DNA from: Circinella umbellata
Taxonomy: Eukaryota > Mucoromycota > Mucoromycetes > Mucorales > Lichtheimiaceae
Length of the DNA stretch: 64,000 bases
Direction: 5' to 3'
Assembly (NCBI GenBank): GCA_025093555.1
Contig: JAIWNF010000026.1
Span: 372,001 to 436,000 of the forward strand
Position 1 is the first letter of the stretch. The number at the start of each line of letters is the position of its first letter. The notes beneath the pieces are model-generated. The model worked only from the letters and a program-made list of their open reading frames with translations. It did no database searches and was not told the DNA's origin. Position numbers and translations under genes: made by a program. Below are positions 1 to 11,274 of this stretch, piece by piece.

Positions 1-321
1 TTGCTGTATTTCATTTTCTTTCCCAGGGTGCTTTTGTGAATCAGTTGTAGAAAGCCATGCTTTAAGTGTTGAATTGCTGGGTGTATTAGCACGTTTTTGA
101 GAAAGGACCATGAATCAATAAAAACAGTTTGAGAAGTTGAACTGCGCTCTTTTTTTTCACCAACTTATAAATTAAAGACTTTTTTTAAAACCGAATTTAG
201 AAATATCTTACTCTTAAAAAATATACTTAAAATATAGTTGCTACATATTATTCGTTATCCTTCAGCAGTGTCCCGCCTTCTTATATTTATAATCGAATAC
301 ATTAAACCAACTTCTGAAAGT

Positions 322-582
322 ATGAGGATAAGCTTAATCGAGAAACTATTGAGTACTGGTGCACAAAAAGCTAGCGAAAGGAAAGTAGAACTTCATGCGA
401 ATCCACAACCAGAAAAGTCCGTGACTTGTTTCTCATGCTGTCAATTGTCGCATCGTGTTTACATTGTAGATATAGATATAATATTAAGACCATCATATCG
501 AGAAATCTTTTACGAGAAAATGAAGCTGATTATACATTTGAAAGAGGCTTTAAAAAGTCGTTCTTCTCTAAATGATACCTAG
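322..582 (+). CDS. doubtful small ORF with a zinc-knuckle-like scrap
   Basis: An 86-codon frame opens at an ATG and ends at TAG with no visible introns. It contains one cysteine cluster, CFSCCQLSH, which resembles the first half of a CCHC zinc knuckle (CX2C then H), but the last cysteine is absent. The rest is unremarkable and I recognise no family. It could be a scrap of a retroelement Gag-like or nucleic-acid-binding protein, or chance. No promoter signal was seen. I would not treat it as a real gene without transcript support. Confidence 0.12.
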   Translation: MRISLIEKLLSTGAQKASERKVELHANPQPEKSVTCFSCCQLSHRVYIVDIDIILRPSYREIFYEKMKLIIHLKEALKSRSSLNDT

Positions 583-2154
583 ACCAACGTATACAGTAAT
601 ATTAAATAATTAATACCACGCTTAACATATTTTATACTTCTTAATAACCACAGTTTCTCATTGAAACGAGGTTAGTGAAGCTGGTCAAAAGTCAATTATT
701 AGCTATAGATTATCCGTACATATAAGAAAAGCTTTAAGCAGATTATAATTCTGTTTAAATGTTCAGCGTATAGTTTGTATTATAAACTATTAGAGCCGCA
801 GTTATATTATCTCAAATGATCTATGCTGTCTCCATAATTTTCCGATAATAATATACTAGGTTATCATAAAGATCAAGTTGAAGAGAAAAAAAAAATATAA
901 GTATACTGATAACAAACAACGATACATTCTATACAACAAAATAGCACAGACACCCGTCTATCCTTATCCTAGCTCTAGCTATCCACCACTCTTTAAAGGT
1001 CAATACTGAGAATTTGGCAATATCAGTATACATTGATTTTTACAAATAATTTATCTATATGTTTTATTGTCTTTTATTGCTATATATTTTAGTGTTTTAC
1101 TAATGCTGTATACCCATATATAAATGTGATATGTACTCTGATCTAAGGGACATTTATTATTAGTTTGTGTATATTTTTTATCTTTTATCTTTTATTTATT
1201 TTCTTTGCTAATTTCAATCCAGTAATGGAAGCGCTGATACTGCCTTTCAATTTTTATAATAAGAATGAATATCAGTTAGATTAATTATGAGGATTGTCAG
1301 TATCTGAATAACCATTCACAATATAAAGGTAAAGTTACAAAAAAGAAAGTCTCGTAGTTGATGAGAACTGGTTTGTTTATTTTTATAAGCTGTGAAGAAG
1401 ACCCGCAAATTGAATGAGCGGAGATTGCAATATAAAACTCTTTTATATTGCCAAGGTTTCTCTGTTTAACTTTGAATACAACTTTGACAGAAAATGCATA
1501 AGCACAATCTAGTAGCTATGCTTTAATAAAATGATTTGTTTAAAGAAGAGGATAATAATGGCTAATTCAAGAAAACAAAAAGTTTAATGTTTCGTTCGAA
1601 GCAAGATTAATTACTATTTTTAGTTAGTAAAAGCATATACCGCGGAGTATAGTTGTTTGTGTCTTTTTGAAAAACAAAATCCCTTTTTTATACCAGCCTC
1701 GATCATCCAACACTAAGTACCAATTATCCCAATTATCTCATCAATGATACTATCACAAACATGAATATAATACTATAGTATCCCCACATTTATGTGAAAT
1801 ATAATTATATTGCTTAAAATTATAATGACAATGAACACTTATAAGTAATAAACAAGCTATAATATAAACAAAGGTAACCGAGTTAACCATCAGGGAACTT
1901 GTTTCTTATTATTATTTTTGATCCAAAAATAGTGCTTGGTTACATATAATTGGAATCTCGGTAGTTGAGTGTTGTGTAACTAAAGAAATTAGACGATACA
2001 CAAGTGTTTAATTAACATTTTTTTTAGCAACAAAGTACACTCATTATTTCTTTCTCTCTCCCACTCCTTTTTTCTTTTCTTTTCTTCAACAAACCCACTC
2101 ATTTTTTTTGCACTCCTTTAGTAACCTCTTTCACATTCCCGTTCGCCATTCCCT

Positions 2155-2162
2155 TATATAAT
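2155..2162 (+). promoter_or_regulatory. TATA-like element of the secreted repeat protein gene
   Basis: TATATAAT lies 38 bases before the ATG at 2200, directly after a pyrimidine-rich stretch. A TATA element this close to the start would imply a very short leader. The assignment rests on sequence and position only. Confidence 0.35.
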
Positions 2163-2199
2163 ATTCTAGAATTTTGTTTTCTTAAACTATAATCATACA

Positions 2200-4256
2200 A
2201 TGATGAAGTTAGTTCAATTGGCAAGTTTAGCCACAGTCATGCTTCAATTGGGAACTTTTGTTCAGGCCAACCCTCTGTTCGATAGTGCACATAGCAATGA
2301 TGGATCGCAAGAAGACGTTTGTTCAAGTAATTTTCATTTTTTAGAACATTAAGAGTTCAATTAAGATAACAATAAAAGCTAATTCACAAAAAAAATCTTC
2401 AATAGACTTCCGTATCACTTATCCGGATGAATCAGGTATATATTCACTACTGTTTTGACAGTATTTGATCAACTGACTTATTTTATTATATGTATAAATA
2501 AAAAGGAATATTAAATTATTAAATTGATTGTTTTAGGTCTTTCGTTCGAAGATAATTCTCGACATTTGATCGCTTGGGAAGCTCCTTCAAGCATTCAACA
2601 GGTCAATGTTACGATTGTGAATTCTGAACAAAAGACAGTTGCTATGGTGAATGTTTTTGGTAAGTAAGAAAGCCAACAAGAATAACAAAAATATTTGAAA
2701 GTATGATATTTATTAATTCAATATATATTTTTATACCTGATAAATAGATGCTTCTAAAGGTGTCTCGGGTGAAATCCCCATTTCACTCAATGGCCAAGAC
2801 ACTGGTAAGTAGAAACTACCAACAAACCGAAATTAAATCAAACAATTTGAATAAAAGGAAAAGCTAATTATTTTAATGTCATGATGTTTTATTAGGTGAA
2901 TTCCATTTCCATCTTGCAGGTATTGGAGGCCCTGCTTGTCAAGCTGATTCCCCCACATTCAAAATCACACGCGATGATGGACAACAGCAATCTTCTGATG
3001 ATAATGATTCTAAGAAACAACATGAAAACGATGATGCTGAAGCTTGGAGCCACGCAGTTCAACAAGTTAGCGATTACACCAAAGATAATAAAGAAGAGCA
3101 CGATAATGCTAAATGGTTTACTAACGATGATCAACGCACACATATGAACGCCCATTTGAATAAAGAGCTCGATGTACTTTTTTCAACAAACCATGGTAAT
3201 GCCGCCCAATGGCAAGCAATCGAAGTCGACGTCGAACCTGAACTAGAACATAAAGATTTTGGTGAAAATATGTTTGATCATACCAACGCGGGTACTTGGA
3301 CTGATGAAGATTTTGACCCTAAGCACGTTGATGCTGAAGGCTTCCAAGCCGAAGAACATAACGATGATGCCGAAGTTGAGTATGTTATGGATTATTCAAA
3401 CGTGGGTGCTTGGCAAGAAGAACAAATAAACCCTAATGACGATGCTTTTACTGAACATGAAAATGGCGGTTGGGTTGAAGATGTTCAAAAGTTTGATCAT
3501 ACTAACGTTGGCACTTGGCAAGAAGAACAAATTACCAATTATCAAGAAGAACAAGGACATCTTAATGCAGTCGAATGGCAAGCTGAAGTTATTGATGTCA
3601 CTGGTGACCATTCTGGTGCCCTAGATCATGATAATATTGCCTCAGGCGGATGGGTCGAAGAAGACGCTTCTGGTGCTCAAGGTCATGGTAATATTGCCTC
3701 TGGTGGATGGGTCGAGGAAGACGCTTCTGCTGCTCAAGGTCATGGTAATATTGCCTCTGGTGGATGGGTCGAGGAAGATGCATCTGGTGCTCAAGGCCAT
3801 GGTAATGTTGCTTCTGGCCAATGGGTTGAAGATGATGCCCAAGCCCATAACGATCAAGATGCTTGGATTGCCCAAGAAATCGATGGTGATGGTGTTGTAT
3901 CCGGGCAACATAACAATGAAGCAAAAGAACCAGCACCACCAAGCGATACTGAATGGCATGTCAATGACGTTAATATTGATAGTGAATGGGAGGATGAGAG
4001 TAGCGCTAATCCTAATGTTGCTGATCATACCGATGCTGCACCTTTTATTCAAGCAGAAATTGAAGCACTCGCAGAACAAAGTGTACACAGTGATGCCGCC
4101 GAAGGTTGGTATGAAGAAGAATCTACGCATAAGAATGAATCTCCTTCCTCTGGTAAAGTAGGCACTGGTCGTATGCCTCCATCCATCGACTCAACTCATG
4201 ATAACGACGGTACTATTCCTGTCATCCCTGCTGAAGCTTTGATTGCTAAATGGTAG
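2200..4256 (+). CDS. secreted KRE9/KNH-like protein with acidic Trp repeats
   Basis: Five exons (2200-2326, 2406-2435, 2537-2659, 2748-2804, 2896-4256) join in frame to give 565 residues. The protein opens with a clear signal peptide (MMKLVQLASLATVMLQLG...QANP), so it is secreted. Residues about 40-135 look like the Ig-like fold of fungal cell-wall proteins of the KRE9/KNH1 N-terminal family. They show ITYPDESG at the start, LIAWEAP in the middle and SPTFKIT at the end, the usual 'pattern, W, sP.F.I' layout. The rest is very acidic and rich in Asn, His and Gln. It is punctuated by a recurring W-X-E-E motif after G/A-T/G, including four 19-residue tandem units at 3630-3857. No GPI signal or C-terminal membrane segment is visible, which is unusual if it is wall-anchored. 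The domain call is by eye. The role in wall assembly or as a soluble effector is inference. Confidence 0.72.
3630..3857 (+). repeat. coding tandem repeat, four 57-base units
   Basis: Units start at 3630, 3687, 3744 and 3801, each 57 bases (19 codons). The core is GNIASGGWVEEDASGAQGH; the last unit has diverged to GQWVEDD. The period is an exact multiple of three and differences are mostly synonymous, so this is an in-frame coding repeat. Looser Trp-centred copies (GTWxEEQ) occur upstream in the same exon from about 3285. The array is a likely site of length variation between strains. Confidence 0.9.
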
Positions 4257-4475
4257 TTTTAATTTTTCGATATTACAAAAAATACCCTTTCTTTATCCGT
4301 TGCTTTTTTCAATGGAAAAAAAACACTGGACAAAACTACTACTTTTTACTCCCTCCTCCTTCTCCTCCTTTCTTATTTCTCTCAAACCCATTTTTTCAAT
4401 TTGTTTGATGTATTTTGATTCACTTTTTCTTTCTTTAATACAAAACATGTGTACTATTATTAATTATAAGCGATT

Positions 4476-7328
4476 TTACTTCAGCCATTGATTATAAGTT
4501 TTAAGTAATGTTTTTTGACCACTGCCTTGACCACCAGCTTGACAATCCCGTTCCAAAGCAAATAATGCGTCTCGTACTGTGACTTTTCGTGTCGCAGCAT
4601 CACCAAATCGTCTTCCAATAGTAGAAGGTGGTAAAAATAATCCAACATCTCGACCACGTCCGCGACCTCGTTTTCCTTCCTTGCGACCGCGTGGTCGTCC
4701 TCGTCCGCGAGGCGAATCATCACCACCCCTTTCGCTACCTCCTGGTGTTCCAGGTGCATTTCCATCTTGTAATGGAGTTGATGGTTGTTGTTGTTGGCTG
4801 TTACCACCAGCTACTCCTGTTGCTGCTGAAGACGATGACTGTTGATCACGTGCATTACCCGTCAACATCCAACTCTTGCGAACACCACCAATAGCTTTCA
4901 TTAATGCGGTTTCACCACCAATACCACCTCCACTACCTTTACTTAATCCGTCACCAAGACCACCACGTTGTTGAGATGAATCCTTGTCTTTCTTTTTACT
5001 CTTAGACCGACCTTCTTCACCTCCTCCCCCTTCTTTACCCATTTGAGCTCGTCGTTCACGCTCTGCAATAGCTTCTTTTCGTTTTTGTTCCTCTTCACGT
5101 TCAGCACGTTCAATGGCTAAGAGTTGCTTTTTGGTATCTTGTTGAATGACAATTTTATATAATGGCTGACCGTTTTCGTCAACGGGTGGTGGTGCACTGA
5201 CATGTTGTGACATGGTTCGGTGTTTGGAAGCAATGACCATTTGTTCTGCAAGACCTCGTAATCGTTCTTGCGTAGCCAGCGCAAGTAATGATACGAAATC
5301 ACCATCCAATTTTTCAAGCCCAAATGGCTTTGCTAATATAAAAGCATTATTATTATTATTATTTTTGATTAGTGGGAAACAGAAAATCTACGCAAGATTT
5401 TAGCACACCCTTTTTAACTACCTAATTCAAGCACACGTTCTTTTAGTAATTCGGAATTCATAAATTCTTGTGTTTTAGATCGATCCACACCATCTGGTAA
5501 AACACCTCCCGGCGTCTCCCCGTCTTTCATAAAATGCTGTTCTTCTTCCTAAGTTCATAAATAACAACAACAATGATAATAATAATAGTTAGTTCTTGGT
5601 TTGTGTCCTCCTTTTTCCTTCTTGAAAAATCAAAAACAAAAAACTTACTCTAAGATCAACGCCTGCATAACCCATAACATCGGTAAGTTGGTCATAGTCG
5701 ATTCGATCAGCAGCATTTGCTTGACCGGGTGCAGGCGTAGAAGCGTTCGATTTTCTTACAGTAATAGTTGAGAAATTTAGTATATGGTTGACTATGACAT
5801 TTAATAAATTGAACACACGCACGTTTTTCTTCTCAATCAAAAACCCCAATTTAAATTAATACATACGCAGGTGTGGACTGTTGTTGTCCTGGAAGAGCAG
5901 TAGGTCGACTCGTAGGAGGAACTTGTAAACCAGGCATATTTGGTAATGGAGCTTGTGGAGGTTTAAATGTTGCAGGATTCATTGGAATACTCATTGGTGG
6001 GCCCATTGGCATACCGGGGGGTATATTCGTGTTGTTATTATTTTCAGTTTTAACCCGTTTTAATTGTGGTGTCCTATAAATAACCGTTTAAGTTAATATA
6101 CACTTTGAAAATATACAGAGCGATAATATCAACAATGAAAAGTGATGGTTTGTATATATATATACAACTTACACTATTCCTGTCATTTGTTGATTCCCTT
6201 GTCCACTCGGCCCTGCAGCAGCACGTTTTTTATCATTATCCTTTCCATCTTGTGGACTCGGTTTGTTTTTTAGATCTTCTAATTGTTGATATTGCTGCTG
6301 TCCTAACATCGACTTAGCTTGAATATAAAATTGTTCAGGACTAACAGAATTTGTCTAACCCAACCCAAAATAAGAAATGCGCAGCAGTAAAAAAACGGAG
6401 GTCAATTTAAATTTTTTTAGGCGTTCGATGAACATCAATATAAAAATTGTAAGCTACCTGTAGTTTCCTGAACAAACCCATAAACTCTTCTCGTCTTTCA
6501 GGAGATAGTTGTGAAATAATATTTTCTAATAATGTTGTGGCTAATAATGATAGTAAAAAAAAGTCATTTGGTATATTGTTCACATATACATACATACGCA
6601 CATAACCTAGATATGTATATTTAATTACCTTTACTTCCAGGTGGTAGCGGTTGTGGTTGCGGCTGTTGCGGCTGTTGTGATTGTGGTGCCGGTGATTGTT
6701 GCTGTTGCTGTTGCTGTTGCTGCTGTTGTAGTTGTTGTTGATGATGTGGTATTGGCGTAGGTTGATGTGACATGATGGGCTGTGGTTGTTGTTGCTGTTG
6801 TTGCGGAGATGCATGTTGAGGCGGTTGAGGTTGTATTTGTTGCGGGAATGGTTGAGGTGGTAAAGACATTGGAGTAGACATTGGCAAAACCCATTGAGTT
6901 TGATGTTGTGGGGCGGTTGTTATGATTGGATTGGGTGTTGATGCCGAAGAATTCGTTTTACTATTAATATTACTCTTTGTTTGATCTTTATTATTATTGC
7001 TATTATTATGATTATTATTCCAAAGAATCTCTTGTACGTGTTGATGAACAACTGAAGGATCTGCTCCTCCTAATTCTCCTGCCCCATTTGAAGCAAAAAA
7101 GCTTTGTAGTCCCGGAGGTAAACTAGCATACGCTTGCTGTGATCCTTCATTATTATGACTCATGTTTTGAACGATCGTTTGGAACGGTACATCGTTACCA
7201 CTATTATCCGCTAGAATCTCTTGAATTGAGAAATTCAACTCAGGATGAGGTGGCTGATGTTGTTGCTGTGGTGTTCCTTGTTGTTGCTGTTGTTGCTGTT
7301 GCCCCTGTTGACTATGCTGGTCTGCCAT
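4476..7328 (-). CDS. TAF4: TFIID subunit TAF4
   Basis: Seven exons read on the minus strand (7328-6629, 6540-6458, 6354-6173, 6073-5867, 5754-5649, 5548-5422, 5332-4476) and join in frame to 753 residues. TAF4 is a core TFIID subunit that pairs with TAF12 through a histone-fold region and helps build the preinitiation complex in the nucleus. The first 230 residues are low-complexity, Gln/Pro/Asn-rich, with long poly-Gln. A short helical block (TLLENIISQLSPERREEF) sits near residue 240. The TAF4-type C-terminal domain runs from about 395 to the end. It contains YDQLTDVMGYAGVDLREEE, then LLALATQERLRGLAEQMV, a charged and Gly-rich linker, and the closing VTVRDALFALERD. That closing block matches the conserved 'VT.RD..f.LE' end of the family. 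It is convergent with the secreted repeat gene, with 219 bases between their stops. TAF2 of the same complex lies at the right end of the window. Confidence 0.9.
6694..6742 (-). repeat. poly-glutamine trinucleotide tract in TAF4
   Basis: An interrupted run of TTG/CTG triplets on the plus strand is read as CAA/CAG on the coding strand and gives a stretch of more than ten glutamines. Similar shorter tracts lie at about 6783-6805 and 7255-7305 in the same exon. Mixed CAA/CAG usage suggests selection on the protein rather than simple slippage. Confidence 0.8.
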
Positions 7329-8380
7329 TGAATTGTCTTTTTTTTTTCACCAAGCTTTTCTGGAACAAAAGAGAAAGAGAGCACAAGAAATTGAAGCTTC
7401 ATGAAATTAACCAGTCACAATTATCAAAATTGATAATGCATACTCTCGAGGATCTGGGTATGCAAACACACTCATTGCAGCCATTGCAGTAAGTTTTTAT
7501 TTTCGTGGTAATGCTTACTTTACTCGTTTTTGGATTCGATATACCCGTATTTAGCCGTTTGCATGTACGAATAGGTACATATATTAGCTGCTCAGCAATA
7601 TTTACACTACTGTATACACAAACAATTTATTCTCAGTGGTTACCAAGACAATAAATTAAAAACTTATAAGTGGCCCAAACAGGTTTCTTTTTAAATATAG
7701 AGACTGCATTTTGTTTTGATGTAGAGGTTTTTCTTTTATCTTTCTTTATTAAATAAATAAAGATGGATAATAATCGGTATAATAGCATAACAGACATTAT
7801 AATCCGTATGTAAAAAAAAAAATCAGGAAAAAGGAGCAGACATGATTATCTTTCATATATCCCTTTGGTTTACATATGTTACGCGCCTTATTTTATATTT
7901 TCCGGAAACAATAACCATATCTCTAATTTTTTTGTCACTTTCTCCGAGAGGAAGAAAGTATCTTATCATAATAGTTAAAGAAGAATGGGCAGAACAGTAT
8001 ATTCACAGTAAGAAGGGTACTAAATAAAAACTAAAACTGCAGGCACGTTTGGACCTCATCTTCCTCAAAATAAAGTCATTGCACAATATTAGAATATATA
8101 TTGATCATCAACATCTGTACCTCATGTATCTTTTTCTTCTTTAATTATAATTCCTAATTAAAAAAATAATAATAATGAAATAGATAACCCTATCCCCCCC
8201 TGTTTTTTTCTTCTTTCGAACCCGTGTATTTTGAATTTTCGATCTGATACAAGTTCTTTGCCGTGCATCCGGGCGATAAATTTTCTGTACCCCCATTATT
8301 GAATGACAACATGATAAACCATTTATTTCGAAACCGCCCGATATTGTTTTTTTTCTATTATTATTCGAAAGATAGAGAAG

Positions 8381-8382
<2 letters not shown>

Positions 8383-8435
<53 letters not shown>
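8383..8435. repeat. (GA)n microsatellite
   Basis: About 26 uninterrupted GA dinucleotides. It creates a spurious Arg-Glu open frame, which I do not call as a gene. Such purine runs can bind GAGA-type factors or form triplex DNA, but nothing here shows a function. Confidence 0.95.
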
Positions 8436-8437
<2 letters not shown>

Positions 8438-9129
8438 TGTTGTCCCCAGAAGTTTTTTTTTTTTTCGACATTCTTCAAACTAGGGTTACCCGGGTCCATA
8501 TGCTTTTTTGTTTTCTTTTTGACCGAGGATGGAATTGAAGTAAGATGTACGTACAGTGTTTATTATATTATTATTATTTATTCATTCCAATTGGTCATAC
8601 ATCCAATATACACCAAAAATATATATTTTTTAGCTTACTATCGCACTCTGGACTGATCTCAATCGATGGACTATTCTTTTTTTAAAGAAGGAAAAGATAA
8701 AATTCAATATAAGGGATATCATCACAAGACTAATAAACAACACTGTAGCTCTTTTCATATAATAATACTGTTAATTATATATAAACCAACACTACATATA
8801 CACATCGCATTTCCTTCCAAATTATACACATACATATATGACGTTACATTATTATTTTTCGTTTTTAATCGCGTTTTTTAGCCGGGAAAACAATAAAAAA
8901 GAAGGGGTAGTCGTATTTCAAGAAAGAAAATTAGAATATTAAAAGTATATTTTCTGTTTGTAAATGTATGAGAGGAGAAGAGTGAGCGATCAATTTTAAT
9001 GACGTGCTGATCTAATATCGTGTCACCTCGAATTTTTTAAAGGATCACAGGTTTCGACACGATAGCGTGAAACAGCGTGATTGTTTGCAGCAAAATAATA
9101 ATATTTATATACACAACAACCAGCCGGTG

Positions 9130-9158
9130 GGGATGGAGGGCTCTTCGCCTTTCATCCC
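9130..9158 (+). other. strong stem-loop, possible structured RNA
   Basis: The arms GGGATGGAGGGC and GCCTTTCATCCC pair over all 12 positions, with two G-T wobbles, around a five-base TCTTC loop. A T-run follows within about 20 bases (9174-9180). A second hairpin lies at 9051-9073 (GTTT...CACG-ATAG-CGTG-AAAC). An 8-base perfect inverted pair ATCGTGTC/GACACGAT is at 9017-9024 and 9056-9063. Together they make a compact structured segment in otherwise bland DNA. It could be a small non-coding RNA or a leader structure. No known RNA family was recognised. Confidence 0.3.
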
Positions 9159-11130
9159 TTTGTAACACGTCTTCTTTTTTCATTGTATTATTGATTATTG
9201 TGTATGTTTGATCATGGATAATGAAAGTAAAAGAGAAGAACCGTCCATGTATGGGCTAATATTAGTATTATTATTGAAAGTATCTCGAAGCGGCTCTTGT
9301 TATTCACGCCTCTAGCTCTCTGATCCTTTTAGCCCCTCTCCTCGAGAAACGTAATAACCCGCGCGCGCGCAGCAACATGCATTCAGGTGTAAAAAACAAT
9401 TACGAGAAGTTAAGGAGTTACATTATTACACGAGAATAAAAAAAATTGTATTGTATTTTTTTTTCTTTTCGCTACAAAGTTTTCGTTTCACTTTTTTTTG
9501 CATGCACTGGCCACCCGCCAAAAAAGTAGCACAAAATTTTGGGGGATTCAAAGGAGGTAGAAAGAAAGGGGGGGCTGGAAATTGAGAACAAAAAGAGGAG
9601 TTTTTTTTTCTTGGGTGAGGATTATCACCTCTTCCACCTAAAAAAACTATAAACAATAGTTCAAACCCAAAAGAAAAAAAAATCTCGGTCCGAACCCCGA
9701 GTAAATCACCGTTTCAATAGTCTACGTGAATCCATAATCATTATAACCCGATCATAACCGAAAAATAAAAATAAAAATCATCGTAAAACCTTGTAAAGTT
9801 GTTTTTTTCTTTACATAAAAGATATTTTTTTTTATATTTCTCGGGGAACGCAATGAAAAGTTGTGAAAAAGTGGTCGAGTCATTTTTTAAGGGGTAAAAA
9901 GAACTCAATGCTAAATGAGTCAAGAAAGAACAAGGAGGGACAAAGGGGGGAGGAATAGAATTGAATGTCTTTTGTTGGTGAGTGTAACTGGGGTGGGGTC
10001 ATTTTGCTTATTGTTTTACATATACAACATTACGTGATAATAGTTAAGAACCTATTTCTCGAGGATGTATAGTGAAACTAGTATTATTAGAAGAAAGGGG
10101 ATCTCATTTGTACGGCGTATGTTGTGAATATGGTGTAACTGAGGGTCACTATACGATACCTTGATAAATACAGAAAAAAAGAGCTATAACTACTGTTGGT
10201 AGCTGTAAGGTTTTGCAAACTAAAAGTAATTCGTTTGGGTTATTATTATAACCCATAGCAATGGAAACAGCCGACTTTTCAACTTTGCTTGCATGCTAGT
10301 CTTGGTATGCAGTTTTTTTTTGTCCTGGGAGAGTATAAACACAAGGAGTTTTTTTTATACGCCCAAGGGCAAATGAAATTTAGACTGCTAGTAAAATATA
10401 ATAACCCACGTCCAGATACAACCCATCATCCACTATATCATTATCAAATCAAATAACAGCATGCTAAATAAACAAATAAATACAAATATAAAATCCAAAG
10501 AGAAAAACTGGAAGAAGCGAAATGGCAACGGAGCGAGTATCATGGGACCTCTTTTTTTCGTTATTTGCAACTTATAATAAACCTCGTTTTGCTTTTCTTT
10601 GTTAATCGTACTTCTGTTACTAAAGTGGAAATTCTTAAGTTATTTTCGAACGAGTTCAACACCTGGAAAGAAAGGGGGCGGAGAAACTTTCCATGTTGAT
10701 TATGATGAGGATCGACTAGACTAAATAGTTTGACTACGTAATTTTTACACAAAAAAAGAAAATCGAAAATAAAGAGTTCTTAATGTATATGGTAAAATAT
10801 GATGCCATGAGTTTTTCTTGTTATAAAATGTAAACATATTCGTTACATGTATACGCTCATCCAGCGATTATTACTATAACTTGAGTGAGTATAGATGCAG
10901 GATCGACATGTTGCTTTTTTGCAATTTATGGTGAGCGCGTCACATTCTCCAAAAAAAAAAAAATAGCATAAATTAACATTTCTCGGCCGTTGCTATCGTC
11001 ACCCATCCGCATGCACGTCCCACCCCCTTAACCTCAGGGCAAAAAAAGACACAATTACGTCCATTTTATTATTATTATCCCCACCTTTGTGAATCAAATT
11101 TTAGATCCCCCAAATTTTCATTTCAATTTT

Positions 11131-11138
11131 TATAAATA
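11131..11138 (+). promoter_or_regulatory. TATA box of the APSES gene
   Basis: TATAAATA lies 144 bases upstream of the ATG at 11275. A pyrimidine-rich stretch follows (about 11150-11240), typical of a fungal transcription start and leader. Called from motif and position. Confidence 0.5.
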
Positions 11139-11274
11139 CTGTGTGATTTTCTTCTGTCTTTTTTTTTGCTTTCCTTTGTAACCTTTCGAAAGCTTTTCTT
11201 TTCTTTTTTTATTTCTTTCTTATACTTCTCCTTTCTTCCTCTTTAAATAAATCCTCCCTTTAATAATAGCAATC

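Larger units (their letters stand above)
1..2199. other. gene-poor AT-rich left flank
   Basis: This 2.2 kb stretch has no reading frame that I can tie to a family. It is AT-rich with homopolymer runs and short TA-rich tracts. The only open frame of note is a short one at 322-582, listed separately. The last 200 bases turn pyrimidine-rich and lead into a TATA-like site and the first real gene, so they are probably its promoter and leader. Confidence 0.5.
7329..11274. other. long intergenic region, TAF4 to APSES factor
   Basis: Nearly 4 kb separates the divergent TAF4 and APSES genes, and I find no supported coding region in it. It holds a GA microsatellite, a short CG alternation at about 9361-9370, several purine or pyrimidine runs, and a cluster of strong inverted repeats near 9017-9158. 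The last 120 bases before 11275 are pyrimidine-rich and follow a TATA box, as expected for a leader. A large upstream region is common for developmental regulators, so part of this is probably control DNA for the APSES gene. That is inference. Confidence 0.5.

Noticed and set aside
3630..3857. Regularly spaced 57-base repeats resembling a CRISPR array
   Set aside because: The units are directly adjacent with no spacers, are multiples of three and translate into one frame of a secreted protein, so this is a coding tandem repeat.
3598..4161. Long open frames on both strands over the repeat gene
   Set aside because: They are shadows of the biased acidic repeat exon. The chosen frame alone joins through four introns to a signal peptide and stops cleanly.
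6407..6814. Asn/His-rich minus-strand ORF in another frame of TAF4
   Set aside because: It is an out-of-frame reading of the CAA/CAG repeats and intron; the Gln/Pro frame carries the spliced TAF4.
8263..8538. Open frame rich in Arg-Glu
   Set aside because: It is generated by the GA microsatellite and has no other protein-like sequence.
9684..9701. tRNA T-arm-like sequence on the minus strand (GGTTCGGACC-like)
   Set aside because: The loop length is wrong and no matching acceptor stem, D-arm or anticodon arm could be found around it.
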